The notes: a model not told the origin generated them from the letters alone. A stretch of 46,309 nt of DNA from Steroidobacteraceae bacterium (GCA_019187185.1 JABAQU010000021.1:1-46309); one strand, 5' to 3'. Shown: positions 8,700-17,251, counted from the stretch's first letter. Numbers and translations: made by a program.

Positions 8700-9041
8700 T
8701 TATTGCGCTGTTTTCTGCGGCGACGACGTCTCGAGCTGCCGGCCGAGCTCGTGCAGGTACTTCCAGGTGTAGAGCCCCGTGTCGTGGCCGTCGTCGAACA
8801 CGAGGCGCACGGCGTAGTGACCCACGGGTTCCACGGCATCGATCCGCACATTTTCCTTGCCGGTGACGGTGACCCGCTGGCCGCGCCCGTGGCCCTGCAC
8901 CTCGGCCGACGGCGAATTGACGCGCAGGTACTCGAACGGCAGGTCGAAGGTGCGCCCGTCGTCGAAACTGACGGTGAGCAACCGCGACTTCCTGCGCAGG
9001 CGGATCAGGGAACAGGTCGGGCCGGCCATGGTGTGAGCCAT
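8700..9041 (-). CDS. DUF971 family protein
   Basis: A small protein of about 113 residues built of one DUF971 domain, the same fold as the N-terminal domain of gamma-butyrobetaine hydroxylase. The core reads LTVSFDDGRTFDLPFEYLRV, with the later LVFDDGHDTGLYTWKYLHEL typical of the family. DUF971 proteins have been linked to iron-sulfur cluster work and often sit near hslVU in proteobacteria, but here the partner is different. It is divergent from the 2-oxoacid oxidoreductase operon. ATGs at 9029 and 9062 are alternatives. Biochemical role unknown. Confidence 0.82.
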   Translation of the reverse strand: MAHTMAGPTCSLIRLRRKSRLLTVSFDDGRTFDLPFEYLRVNSPSAEVQGHGRGQRVTVTGKENVRIDAVEPVGHYAVRLVFDDGHDTGLYTWKYLHELGRQLETSSPQKTAQ

Positions 9042-9086
9042 TATCGCCCATCGCGTGCCCATTGCGTGCGTCGCCCGCCGTTCGCT

Positions 9087-9092
9087 TATACT
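9087..9092 (+). promoter_or_regulatory. Likely -10 element of the 2-oxoacid oxidoreductase operon
   Basis: TATACT lies 47 bases before the first codon at 9139, in the divergent gap with the DUF971 gene. A TTGCGT at 9062-9067 could be a poor -35 at 19 bases. No operator is obvious. Confidence 0.4.
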
Positions 9093-9138
9093 CGATGGAC
9101 GGCCGCCGCTCGTGGCGTCGTGGTTCCCGCACTGTCGA

Positions 9139-10953
9139 ATGCCGCCCACCGATACGTCCCATCCGGACTACTACCATCGAGTCGTCGATTGCCAGTGGGC
9201 CTGCCCCGCGCACACCGATGTACCGGAGTACATCCGGCTGATCGCGCAGGGGCGATTCACCGACGCGTACATGGTGAATCGCCAGGCGAACGTCTTTCCC
9301 GGGATCCTCGGCCGCGTGTGCGACCGGCCCTGCGAACCCGCGTGCCGGCGCAGCCGCGTCGAGGACAAGCCGGTGGCGATCTGTCGCCTGAAGCGCGTCG
9401 CGGCGGACCACAAGGACGAGTTCGTGAGCCGGCTGCCGAAGATCCCGGCGGTGAAGAACGGCAAGCACGTCGCCTGCATCGGCGCGGGCACCGCATCCCT
9501 CACGGTCGCGAACGACCTGCTGCCGCTCGGCTATCGCGTCACGATCTTCGAGCAGTTCGGCGAACCGGGCGGCCTGATGCGCACCAACATCCCGTCGTTT
9601 CGCCTGCCGCAGGCAGTGCTCGACGAGGAGATCGGGGTGATCATCGGCATGGGAGCCGACCTGAAACTCAATCATCCCGTGAAGAGCATGCGGGAGTTGC
9701 TCGCGCATGGCGGATTCGATGCCGTGTTCGTCGGCTCGGGCGCACCGAAAGGCAAGGAACTGAAATTGCCGGGCCGGGAAGAGGGCGCGGCGAACATCCA
9801 CATCGGCATCGAATGGCTCGAGTCGGTCGCCTTCGAGCACGTGAAGTCGATCGGCCGCGAGGTGCTGATCATCGGCGTCGGCAATACCGCGATGGACTGC
9901 TGCCGCACGTCGCTGCGCCTCGGTGCGCAGCACGTGAAAGTGATGGCGCGCAAGCCGCGGCAGTTCTTCAAGGCCTCGGACTGGGAACTCGACGACGCGG
10001 AAGAAGAGAACGTCGGCATCATCGTCAACCGCTCGCCGAAGCGCTTCGTGGTCGAGAACGGCCGGCTCACCGGCATGCTGTTCGACGTCATGGAATACGA
10101 CCTCGACGGCGCGGGGCGCATCACGGCCGAGCGCGTCACCGGCGAGGAGTTCTTCGCAGCCGACGACGTGATCCTGGCGATCGGCCAGGAGAACGCCTTT
10201 CCGTGGATCGAGCGGGATCTCGGCATCGAATTCGACAAGTGGAGCGTGCCGGCGGTCGACCCCGTGACTTTCCAGTCGACGCGGCCGGGCGTGTTCTTCG
10301 GCGGCGACGCGGCGTTCGGTCCGAAGAACATCATCTGGGCCGTCGAGCACGGTCACCAGGCCGCGATCTCGATCCATCGGCATTGCCAGGGTGAAGCGGT
10401 GACCGAGCGACTCGCGCCGGGCGTCAATCTGCAGAGCCGCAAGATGGGCATGCACGAGTGGTCGTACAGCAACGACTACAACCCCGCCGAGCGACGGCTG
10501 ATGCCGCACGTGTCGCTGAAGGAACGCTTCAAGAAACTCGACATCGAAGTCGAACTCGGTTACACGGCCGAACAGACCGCCGCCGAGGTGCAGCGCTGCC
10601 TCAATTGCGACATCCAGACCGTGTTCGAGGCGAAGCTCTGCATCGAATGCGATGCCTGCATCGACATCTGCCCGACCGATTGCCTGACGATCACCGCGGA
10701 CGGCCCGGAGGCCGAGCTGCGCACGCGCCTGCGCGCGCCGGCGAAGAATCCCGACCAGTTGCTGTACGTGTCGGCGCCGCTGAAGCAGACCGGTCGCGTG
10801 ATGGTGAAGGACGAGGACCTCTGCGTGCACTGCGGCCTGTGCGCCGAGCGCTGCCCGACCGCCGCCTGGGATATGCAGAAGTCGCACGTGGCGTGGCCGC
10901 ACGCCGAGGATCAGCCACCATCATGCCAGCCGTCCCTGCCCAAGATCGCGTAA
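9139..10953 (+). CDS. FAD-dependent NAD(P)H oxidoreductase with two [4Fe-4S] ferredoxin sites (GltD-like)
   Basis: A 604-residue electron-transfer subunit. The N-terminal part has the cysteine-rich GltD-type Fe-S region (CQWACPAH, then VCDRPCEPACRR). A Rossmann FAD site follows at CIGAGTASLT and a second dinucleotide site at IIGVGNTAMDCC, as in glutamate synthase beta-like proteins. The C-terminus carries two CxxCxxCxxxC clusters, LCIECDACIDICPTDC and LCVHCGLCAERCPTA. It overlaps the next gene, a 2-oxoacid:ferredoxin oxidoreductase subunit, by 31 bases. It most likely passes electrons between that enzyme's ferredoxin clusters and NAD(P). There is no clear ribosome site, so the start is approximate. 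Confidence 0.85.
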   Translation: MPPTDTSHPDYYHRVVDCQWACPAHTDVPEYIRLIAQGRFTDAYMVNRQANVFPGILGRVCDRPCEPACRRSRVEDKPVAICRLKRVAADHKDEFVSRLPKIPAVKNGKHVACIGAGTASLTVANDLLPLGYRVTIFEQFGEPGGLMRTNIPSFRLPQAVLDEEIGVIIGMGADLKLNHPVKSMRELLAHGGFDAVFVGSGAPKGKELKLPGREEGAANIHIGIEWLESVAFEHVKSIGREVLIIGVGNTAMDCCRTSLRLGAQHVKVMARKPRQFFKASDWELDDAEEENVGIIVNRSPKRFVVENGRLTGMLFDVMEYDLDGAGRITAERVTGEEFFAADDVILAIGQENAFPWIERDLGIEFDKWSVPAVDPVTFQSTRPGVFFGGDAAFGPKNIIWAVEHGHQAAISIHRHCQGEAVTERLAPGVNLQSRKMGMHEWSYSNDYNPAERRLMPHVSLKERFKKLDIEVELGYTAEQTAAEVQRCLNCDIQTVFEAKLCIECDACIDICPTDCLTITADGPEAELRTRLRAPAKNPDQLLYVSAPLKQTGRVMVKDEDLCVHCGLCAERCPTAAWDMQKSHVAWPHAEDQPPSCQPSLPKIA

Positions 10954-12770
10954 ACGACTTCGCCATCAAGATCGCAACGGTGAATGGCACGGGCTCCGCC
11001 AGTGCCAACTCGCTGCTGATGAAGGCGATTTTCCGCAGCGGCATCCCCGTGATGGGCAAGAACTATTTCCCGTCGAACATCCAGGGGCTGCCCACCTGGT
11101 ACGAGATCCGCGTCTCGCGCGACGGCCACGTCGCGCGCTCGGGCCGCGTCGACATCATGGTCGCGATGAATGCGGAGACCTACGGCAAGGACGTGCGCGA
11201 GGTCGCGGCCGGCGGTTACCTCATCTACGACTCGACCTGGCCGCGGCCGGCGCTGTTCGCCCGCGAGGACGTCACGGTGCTCGGTGTGCCGCTCGCACAG
11301 CTGTGCAACGAGAATTTCCACGGCGTGCGCACGCGCATCCTGATGAAGAACATCTGCTACGCCGGGGTGCTCGCGGCACTGCTCGACCTCGACCCCGCGC
11401 GACTTCGCGATCTGCTGGCGGAGACCTACGCGAAGAAGCCGCAGCTGGTGGACAGCAACATGAAGGCGATCCAGCTCGGCTACGACTACGCGAAGGCGCA
11501 TTTCGCCTGTCCGTTGCCGCTGCACTGCCGGCCGATGGACAAGACCGCCGGGCACATCCTGATCGACGGCAACACGGCGACCGGCCTCGGCGCGATGTTC
11601 GCCGGCGCCACGGTCGCCGCGTGGTATCCGATCACGCCGTCGACGTCGGTGATGGACGCCTTCAAGAGCTTCTGCGAGAAGTGGCGTGTCGACCCGGCCA
11701 CCGGCCGCAAGAGCTTCGCGTTCATCCAGGCGGAAGACGAGCTCGCCGCCATCGGCATGGTGCTCGGCGCATCGTGGAACGGCGCGCGTTCGTTCACCGC
11801 GACCTCGGGCCCGGGCATCTCGCTGATGAACGAATTCCTCGGCCTCGCGTACTACGCCGAGATACCTGCCGTGATCTTCGACGTGCAGCGCGTCGGCCCC
11901 TCGACCGGCATGCCGACCCGCACGCAGCAGTGCGACCTGCTGCTCTGCGCCTACGCGTCGCACGGCGACACGAAGCACGTGTGTCTCTATCCGGCCAATC
12001 CGGAAGAATGCTTCCATTTCGCGGTCGCGGCCTTCGACCTCGCCGAGCGACTGCAGACGCCCGTGATGGTGCTGTCCGACCTCGACATCGGCATGAACGA
12101 CTGGATGTGCCGCGAAATCAAGTGGGACGACGGCTGGCAGGCCGACAGAGGCAAGGTGCTGCCGCTCGCGGAGATCGTCAAGCTCGAGAAGTTCCACCGC
12201 TTCCTCGACAAGGACGAGGACGGCATTCCGTACCGCACGCTGCCCGGCGTACACCCGAAAGCGGCGTACTTCACGCGCGGTTCGGGTCACAACCAGTTCG
12301 GCGCCTACACGGAGGACGCCACCGAGTACCAGATCGTCGTCGACCGCCTGGTGCGCAAGTTCCACACGGCACGCAGTTTCGTGCCTCGCCCGGTGATCGA
12401 GATGGCGGCGGGCCGCACCGACGTCGGCATCGTCGCGGCCGGCAGCAGCGACGGCGCGGTGCGCGAGGCGCTCGCCGTGCTCGCGGGCATGGGCGTGAGC
12501 GCGAACTACCTGCGCGTGCGTGCCTTCCCGTTCAACGACGAGGTCGACCGTTTCCTCGACAGCCACCGGCTCGTGTTCGTCGTCGAGCAGAACCGCGATG
12601 CGCAGCTGCGCTCGCTGCTGACGCTCGAAACGCCGGTCGACAAATCGAAGCTGCGCTCGCTGCTGCACTACAGCGGCCTGCCGATTTCCTCGAGTTTCAT
12701 CATCGAGGGCGTGCTCGCCGAAGTGGCGCCGAAACCGCTGCGCTCGGTCGGTCCCGCCCACGGCGCCTGA
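10923..12770 (+). CDS. 2-oxoacid:acceptor oxidoreductase, fused gamma-alpha subunit (KorA-like)
   Basis: This subunit of 615 residues joins the gamma domain (about residues 12-195, beginning TVNGTGSASANSLLMKA) to the alpha domain with GNTATGLGAMFAGA and YPITPSTSVMDAF, then domain II towards the C-terminus. With the TPP-binding beta subunit encoded next, it forms an enzyme that oxidatively decarboxylates a 2-oxoacid to acyl-CoA and reduces ferredoxin. The close resemblance to KorA suggests 2-oxoglutarate, but pyruvate or branched-chain oxoacids cannot be excluded. No Fe-S cysteine motif is seen in it; the clusters sit in its neighbours. Confidence 0.88.
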   Translation: MPAVPAQDRVNDFAIKIATVNGTGSASANSLLMKAIFRSGIPVMGKNYFPSNIQGLPTWYEIRVSRDGHVARSGRVDIMVAMNAETYGKDVREVAAGGYLIYDSTWPRPALFAREDVTVLGVPLAQLCNENFHGVRTRILMKNICYAGVLAALLDLDPARLRDLLAETYAKKPQLVDSNMKAIQLGYDYAKAHFACPLPLHCRPMDKTAGHILIDGNTATGLGAMFAGATVAAWYPITPSTSVMDAFKSFCEKWRVDPATGRKSFAFIQAEDELAAIGMVLGASWNGARSFTATSGPGISLMNEFLGLAYYAEIPAVIFDVQRVGPSTGMPTRTQQCDLLLCAYASHGDTKHVCLYPANPEECFHFAVAAFDLAERLQTPVMVLSDLDIGMNDWMCREIKWDDGWQADRGKVLPLAEIVKLEKFHRFLDKDEDGIPYRTLPGVHPKAAYFTRGSGHNQFGAYTEDATEYQIVVDRLVRKFHTARSFVPRPVIEMAAGRTDVGIVAAGSSDGAVREALAVLAGMGVSANYLRVRAFPFNDEVDRFLDSHRLVFVVEQNRDAQLRSLLTLETPVDKSKLRSLLHYSGLPISSSFIIEGVLAEVAPKPLRSVGPAHGA

Positions 12771-12788
12771 GCGCGACGGAGCCTCGCC

Positions 12789-13844
12789 ATGACCTTCATC
12801 CCGAAGCCGAAAGTCAGGAATCCCTCGCTGCCGCGCAACGACCTCGGTCTCACGCGCCGCGACTACGAAGGGGCGCTGTCGACGCTGTGCGCCGGTTGCG
12901 GCCACGACTCCATCACCGCGGCGCTGACCGAGGCGATCTGGGGCGAGTCGCTCGAGCCGCAGAACCTCGTCAAGCTCTCCGGCATCGGCTGCTCGTCGAA
13001 GACCACCGCGTACTTCGTCAGCGGCGGCCACGGTTTCAACTCGGTGCACGGCCGCATGCCGTCGATCGCCATGGGCGCCAATGCCGCGAACCGCAACCTG
13101 CATTACATCGGCGTCTCGGGCGACGGCGACACGCTGTCGATCGGGCTCGGCCAGTTCTGCCACGCGATCCGCCGCAACCTGAACATGCTCTACGTGATCG
13201 AGAACAACGGCGTGTACGGCCTCACCAAGGGGCAGTTCTCGGCGTCGGCGGACATCGGCTCGAAGGCGAAGAAGGGCGACGTGAACCGCCAGCCGCCGAT
13301 CGATCCGGTGCTGCTCGCGATGAACCTCGGTGCGTCGTTCATTGCGCGCAGCTTCTCGGGCGACAAGGCACAGCTCGTGCCGCTGCTGCAGGCGGGCCTG
13401 CGACATCGGGGCTTTGCGCTGATCGACGTGATCTCGCCCTGTGTCACGTTCAACGACCACGAGGGTTCGACCAAGAGCTACGCCTATACGCGCGAGCACT
13501 ACGAGCCGGTCGTGAATGCGGACTTCGTGCCGCTGCAGCGCGAGATCGTCGCCGACTACGCCCCGGGCGAGACGCTCCCCATCGTGATGCACGACGGCAG
13601 CCGCATCGTGCTGCACAAGGTCGCACGGGACTACGACCCGACCGACCGCGTCGCCGCAAGCGCCTACATCCAGGCGCGCCTGAAAGAGGGCGAGTTTCTC
13701 ACCGGGCTCCTCTACGTCGACCCGACGCAGAAGGAATTCCACGAGCTGAACGATACGCCCGACGTGCCGCTCAACAGCCTCGCACCGGAAGTCCTGTCAC
13801 CGGGCTCGAGGGGCCTCGAGCGGATCCTGGCGCGCTACCGGTGA
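12789..13844 (+). CDS. 2-oxoacid:acceptor oxidoreductase beta subunit, TPP-binding (KorB-like)
   Basis: A 351-residue catalytic subunit. It has the CAGCGHDS cysteine motif near residue 35, GIGCSSK, and the thiamine diphosphate signature GDGDTLSIGLGQ followed some 26 residues on by NNGVYGLTKGQ. These residues bind TPP-magnesium and one [4Fe-4S] cluster in the family. Eighteen bases separate it from the gamma-alpha gene, and with the upstream FAD/Fe-S gene it completes a three-gene operon for coenzyme-A-dependent 2-oxoacid oxidation linked to NAD(P). An independent promoter for the next small gene begins just after it. Confidence 0.9.
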   Translation: MTFIPKPKVRNPSLPRNDLGLTRRDYEGALSTLCAGCGHDSITAALTEAIWGESLEPQNLVKLSGIGCSSKTTAYFVSGGHGFNSVHGRMPSIAMGANAANRNLHYIGVSGDGDTLSIGLGQFCHAIRRNLNMLYVIENNGVYGLTKGQFSASADIGSKAKKGDVNRQPPIDPVLLAMNLGASFIARSFSGDKAQLVPLLQAGLRHRGFALIDVISPCVTFNDHEGSTKSYAYTREHYEPVVNADFVPLQREIVADYAPGETLPIVMHDGSRIVLHKVARDYDPTDRVAASAYIQARLKEGEFLTGLLYVDPTQKEFHELNDTPDVPLNSLAPEVLSPGSRGLERILARYR

Positions 13845-13856
13845 GCCGCGGCGGGC

Positions 13857-13865
13857 TGCTAGACT
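13857..13865 (+). promoter_or_regulatory. Extended -10 promoter for the bTHX gene
   Basis: TGCTAGACT has the extended -10 form TGn followed by a TATAAT-like hexamer. It lies 31 bases before the bTHX start, so the small gene may be transcribed alone with a leader of about 25 bases. Confidence 0.4.
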
Positions 13866-13896
13866 CGCGGCCCTTCCAGCACGACCGGAGTGACTC

Positions 13897-14016
13897 ATGG
13901 GCAAGGGTGATGGCCGCAGCCGCCGCGGCAAGATCTACAAGGGTTCGTTCGGCAAGACGCGCCCGAAGAAGCCTGCCGCGAAAAAGAAGGCGGCCGGCAA
14001 GTCTGCCCGGAAGTAG
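13897..14016 (+). CDS. 30S ribosomal protein bTHX
   Basis: A 39-residue, strongly basic protein starting MGKGDGRSRRGKIYKGSFGK and ending in a lysine/alanine tail. The N-terminal MGKGD..(T/S)RRGKI..GS.GK pattern is the signature of bacterial ribosomal protein THX, which binds in the head of the small subunit. GGAG at 13887-13890 precedes the ATG by six bases. An extended -10 promoter lies just upstream, so it probably has its own transcript. It converges with the FabH-like gene 20 bases away. Confidence 0.9.
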   Translation: MGKGDGRSRRGKIYKGSFGKTRPKKPAAKKKAAGKSARK

Positions 14017-14035
14017 TCCCGTTCCTTCGCGCTGG

Positions 14036-15133
14036 TCACGCGCCCGCAGCGTTCGCGACGGGCGTGACCTTGCGCGCGGCGACCTCGCGGATCAGCTCGA
14101 CCGCCGTGCGTTCACACGGCGGCAGTTCGATGTCGGCGGTGTCGAGCGGCGTCACGCGATCGCCCCACCGCACGAGGTGGGCGCAGAACGTGAGGCCGCC
14201 GCCGAACGCCGGTAGCAGCAGCCAGCCGCGTTTCGGCACGCGGCCTTCCTCGAGCGCCTCGCACAGGCCGACCGGTACGGTCGCGGACGACATGTTGCCG
14301 TAGCGATGCACGTTCGTGAACACGCGCTCCATCGGGATGCCGGTGCGCCTGGCGACCGCCTCGATGATCCGCAGGTTCGCCTGGTGCGGCACGGCGAGCT
14401 GGATATCGTCGGCCGTCAGCTCGCGCCTCGCGAGCGCAGCTGCGCACGCGTCGCTCATGCCGAGGACTGCGCGCTTGAAGATCTCCTGCCCCTCGAATTG
14501 CCATGAGGTGACGCCGTACAGGCGACCCTGGTTGGCGTAGGTGCCGCCCATGCCGTGGATACGCAGGATCTCGCGCGCGTCGCCGAAGCAGCCGAGCTTC
14601 TCGGCGAGGAGGCCCTGCTCGTCGTCGTTCGCCTCGAGCACGACCGCGGCGGCGCCGTCGCCGAACAGCACCGCCACGTTGCGGTCCGTCCAGTCCATGT
14701 ACGGCGTGATGATCTCGGCGCCCACGACCACGGCATTGCGCACGACGCCGCCGCGGATCAGCGCGGTGGCGGTGGAGAGGCCGTACAGGAAGCTCGTGCA
14801 CGCGGTATTGACGTCCATCGCGGCGCAACCCGCGGCGCCGATCCGCTGCTGCAGGCCCGACGCCATGTTCGGCACCTGGTCCTCGAAGCTGCAGGTGCCG
14901 AACACGATGAGCTCGATGTCCCTGCCCGACACGCCGGCGCACGCGAGCGCCCGCTCCGCCGCGACGTGCGCCATGTCGGCCATCGGTACGTGCGAGACAC
15001 GACGCTCGCGGATGCCCGTGCGGCTCGTGATCCACTCGTCGCTCGTCTCGAGCATGCCGGCGAGATCGTGATTGGAGAGCACGGCGGGGGGCAGGCACTT
15101 GCCCCAGCCGGTGATCGCGGCGTACGTCGTCAT
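14036..15133 (-). CDS. Beta-ketoacyl-ACP synthase III family protein (FabH-like)
   Basis: A 365-residue thiolase-fold condensing enzyme. The catalytic triad is visible: cysteine in DVNTACTSF, histidine in VPHQANLRI and asparagine in HRYGNMSSAT. These are the FabH-type residues for decarboxylative condensation of acyl-CoA with malonyl-ACP. No other fatty acid genes surround it and it carries a C-terminal extension past the usual FabH end, so it may be a secondary KAS III with a different primer or product. It is transcribed alone on the minus strand. Confidence 0.85.
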   Translation of the reverse strand: MTTYAAITGWGKCLPPAVLSNHDLAGMLETSDEWITSRTGIRERRVSHVPMADMAHVAAERALACAGVSGRDIELIVFGTCSFEDQVPNMASGLQQRIGAAGCAAMDVNTACTSFLYGLSTATALIRGGVVRNAVVVGAEIITPYMDWTDRNVAVLFGDGAAAVVLEANDDEQGLLAEKLGCFGDAREILRIHGMGGTYANQGRLYGVTSWQFEGQEIFKRAVLGMSDACAAALARRELTADDIQLAVPHQANLRIIEAVARRTGIPMERVFTNVHRYGNMSSATVPVGLCEALEEGRVPKRGWLLLPAFGGGLTFCAHLVRWGDRVTPLDTADIELPPCERTAVELIREVAARKVTPVANAAGA

Positions 15134-15244
15134 GGCGCGGCAGCATACGACGCCCCCGCCCGGCGCGCACGTGTCAGCCGTCTCCTACGTCCGGATGGCC
15201 GTTCACGGTCTGGTACGCCGGCGCCCGGCGCGTATGCTCGCGGT

Positions 15245-15322
15245 TGCATCGTCGGCACCCTCGCCCCCCGTGGAGTGCCGGCCATCCGGGACGCCTTCAC
15301 GCCGTGACGGCGTCTCTTTTTT
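15245..15322 (+). ncRNA. Candidate C-rich-loop small RNA or kinase-leader attenuator
   Basis: A TATGCT at 15233-15238 could be a -10 element. The following 78 bases contain a seven-pair stem (TCGGCAC with GTGCCGG) enclosing a loop with six consecutive C residues, then the intrinsic terminator at 15290-15322. Unpaired C-rich loops in bacterial small RNAs often pair with G-rich ribosome sites. Because the histidine kinase gene starts 43 bases further on, the same structure could instead attenuate kinase transcription. No clear -35 was found. Confidence 0.35.
15290..15322 (+). terminator. Intrinsic terminator, plus strand
   Basis: GACGCC at 15290-15295 pairs with GGCGTC at 15309-15314, an inner TCAC pairs with GTGA around a three-base loop, and TCTTTTTT follows. 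No annotated plus-strand gene enters it from the left, since the FabH-like gene reads away. Confidence 0.75.
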
Positions 15323-15348
15323 GCGCCACACGCACGGGCCCGGCCGCC

Positions 15349-15357
15349 TGCTAGCAT
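15349..15357 (+). promoter_or_regulatory. Extended -10 promoter directly before the histidine kinase
   Basis: TGCTAGCAT has the extended -10 form and ends eight bases before the kinase ATG at 15365. Initiation at the usual distance would fall on or next to the start codon. No ribosome site precedes the ATG, so a leaderless message is plausible. Confidence 0.4.
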
Positions 15358-15364
15358 CGCGTCG

Positions 15365-16783
15365 ATGTCAGACGAGCATGGGCTGCCCTGGCGGCAGTAT
15401 CGCAGCGTGCATCTCGATTTCTGGGACGGACTGCGCCTGATGCCGGGCTCGATCTGGCTGCCGATCGTGGCGACCTCCCTGCTCGGCGTCGGCGTCTACG
15501 TCGTGAACGAATGGTCGGTGAGCCGCATCCGCATCGCCGCCGAGAGCGTCAACCGCACGCTCGGCATGCAGAACGAAGTGATCGCGATGCGCTCGCAGCT
15601 CGTCGATCTCGAGAGTGCGCAGCGCGGCTACCTACTGACGACCAACAGCCGCTACCTCGCGCCCTACAGGAGCGTGCTGCCGGACCTGCAGGTGATCAGC
15701 GCGCGGATACGCACACTCGCCGCGAACGACCCCGAAGTCCTCGAGCACGTGACGAAGCTCGAGGAACTGCGCAGCCTGAAGATTGCGGAGGTCACCGCCT
15801 CGATCTCGCTGACTCAGCGGGGCGATCGCGCCAATGCCATGGCGATCCTGCGCACCGGCGAGGGCCGCAAGGTGATGGACCAGTTCCGCGCCGGCGCCGA
15901 GGCGCTGATCCAGCTCCTCGACAAGCGCCTCGCGTCGCTGCGCGACGAGCAGGCAAAGAGCCTCGTGCTGTCGCGCTATGCGTTCGCGGCGCTCGCGCTG
16001 CTCACGCTCGCGCTGATCGTGCTCGTCGTGCGCCTGTTCGTGTCCGACACGCTGCGCCGCGAGGAGCAGCGCTTCGAGGAGGAGCACGAGCGGCGGCGGC
16101 TCGAGGTGATCATCGAGGATCGCACGCGGGAGCTCTCGCGCCTGTCGACCCACCTGCAGAGCGCGTCGGAGCAGGAGAAGGCCGATCTCGCACGCGACCT
16201 GCACGACGAGCTCGGCGGACTCCTGACCGCCGCCAACATGGACCTCGCCTGGCTGCAGGGGCGCTCGGTGACGATGGAGCAGGAGGTGCGCGACAAGCTC
16301 GGCGAGCTGGTGCGCACGGTCACGGAGGCGATGAACGTCAAGCGCCGCGTCGTCGAGAACCTGCGACCGGCCCTTCTCGACCACTTCGGCCTGCCGACTG
16401 CGCTCGAGGCGTATTTCGACGAGACCTGCAAGCGCGCCGGCATCGAGTGCCGCACGACGATCCCGGACGAGACGGGCCCGATCCCGCAGTCACTCGCGAT
16501 CGCGCTGTTTCGTGTCGGGCAGGAATCGCTCACCAACATCATCCGCCACGCGCGCGCACGGCATGTCGAGATGACCTTCGAGGTGGGTGCTGCGGGATAC
16601 CACCTCTCCGTGAGCGACGACGGCATCGGCATGGATGCCGAGAAGGTGCGCAGCTCGCACGGCCTTGCCGGCATGCGTCACCGGGTCGTGAGCCTGAACG
16701 GCACCTTCGAGATCCAGAGTGCGCCCGGTACCGGCACGCGCCTCGACGTCCTCGTGCCCTTCGCGGACGGCGCCGCCGCGTAG
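15365..16783 (+). CDS. CHASE3-domain sensor histidine kinase (NarL-partner type)
   Basis: A 472-residue inner-membrane kinase. Membrane helices lie at about 28-49 and 205-226 and enclose a periplasmic CHASE3-like helical domain containing the typical SAQRGYLLT. The cytoplasmic part has a coiled coil, a HisKA_3 dimerisation domain with phospho-accepting His280 in ARDLHDELGG, and an HATPase domain with SDDGIGMD and GLAGMRHRV. This class pairs with NarL/FixJ regulators, and two regulators lie convergently just after it, four bases away. The signal is unknown. Confidence 0.9.
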   Translation: MSDEHGLPWRQYRSVHLDFWDGLRLMPGSIWLPIVATSLLGVGVYVVNEWSVSRIRIAAESVNRTLGMQNEVIAMRSQLVDLESAQRGYLLTTNSRYLAPYRSVLPDLQVISARIRTLAANDPEVLEHVTKLEELRSLKIAEVTASISLTQRGDRANAMAILRTGEGRKVMDQFRAGAEALIQLLDKRLASLRDEQAKSLVLSRYAFAALALLTLALIVLVVRLFVSDTLRREEQRFEEEHERRRLEVIIEDRTRELSRLSTHLQSASEQEKADLARDLHDELGGLLTAANMDLAWLQGRSVTMEQEVRDKLGELVRTVTEAMNVKRRVVENLRPALLDHFGLPTALEAYFDETCKRAGIECRTTIPDETGPIPQSLAIALFRVGQESLTNIIRHARARHVEMTFEVGAAGYHLSVSDDGIGMDAEKVRSSHGLAGMRHRVVSLNGTFEIQSAPGTGTRLDVLVPFADGAAA

Positions 16784-16787
16784 CCGC

Positions 16788-17249
16788 TCACGAGCCGTTG
16801 CGGCGCTCGCGCCGGCGCCGCTCGAGCAGCGGGCGCACCTCGGCGAACTGCTGCATCTTGTCGAGGAAATGGTCGGCGCCCGCGCTCATGCAACGCTGCT
16901 CGACTGTCGGCAGCGAATAGTTCGTCAGCACGATGATCAGCGGCTGGCCACGGGACGCATATGCCTTGCGCGCGTGGCGGATCGCCGTGATGCCGCTGCC
17001 CTGGCGCAGTTCGACATCGACGACCAGGGCGTCGTAATCGTGCGCGTCGATCAGCTCGAGCGCTTCCTGTTCCGTTTCGGCGGTGCCGGTCACCTCGAGG
17101 ACGCCGGGAACCGTCAGCATGGCGATCAGCCGGTCCCGCAGCAGCCGCGAATCCTCGATCAGCAGGATCCGCAGGCCCTCGCCCGGCGCCGGGCGCGCGT
17201 CGGCCGGCGTCTTGTCGCCACGGACGGGTGCGCGATTCCCGGACGCCAT
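16788..17249 (-). CDS. Receiver-only response regulator
   Basis: A 153-residue protein with a 25-residue disordered, proline-rich front and a single receiver domain. The acidic pair is in LLIEDSR, the phosphorylatable residue is Asp78 in VVDVELRQG, and the switch lysine is in FLDKMQQ. It has no output domain and ends in a very basic tail, RRRRERR. It starts two bases after the NarL-type regulator gene, so they are one operon. It may act as a phosphate sink or relay for the facing kinase, or bind a partner protein. Confidence 0.85.
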   Translation of the reverse strand: MASGNRAPVRGDKTPADARPAPGEGLRILLIEDSRLLRDRLIAMLTVPGVLEVTGTAETEQEALELIDAHDYDALVVDVELRQGSGITAIRHARKAYASRGQPLIIVLTNYSLPTVEQRCMSAGADHFLDKMQQFAEVRPLLERRRRERRNGS

Positions 17250-17251
17250 GA

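Noticed and set aside
8578-10902. Minus-strand open frame overlapping the GltD-like gene
   Set aside because: Shadow frame of a gene with clear Fe-S, FAD and NAD motifs.
10911-13742. Minus-strand open frame of over 900 codons across the 2-oxoacid oxidoreductase genes
   Set aside because: It mirrors korA/korB codons, resembles no protein and has no ribosome site or promoter.
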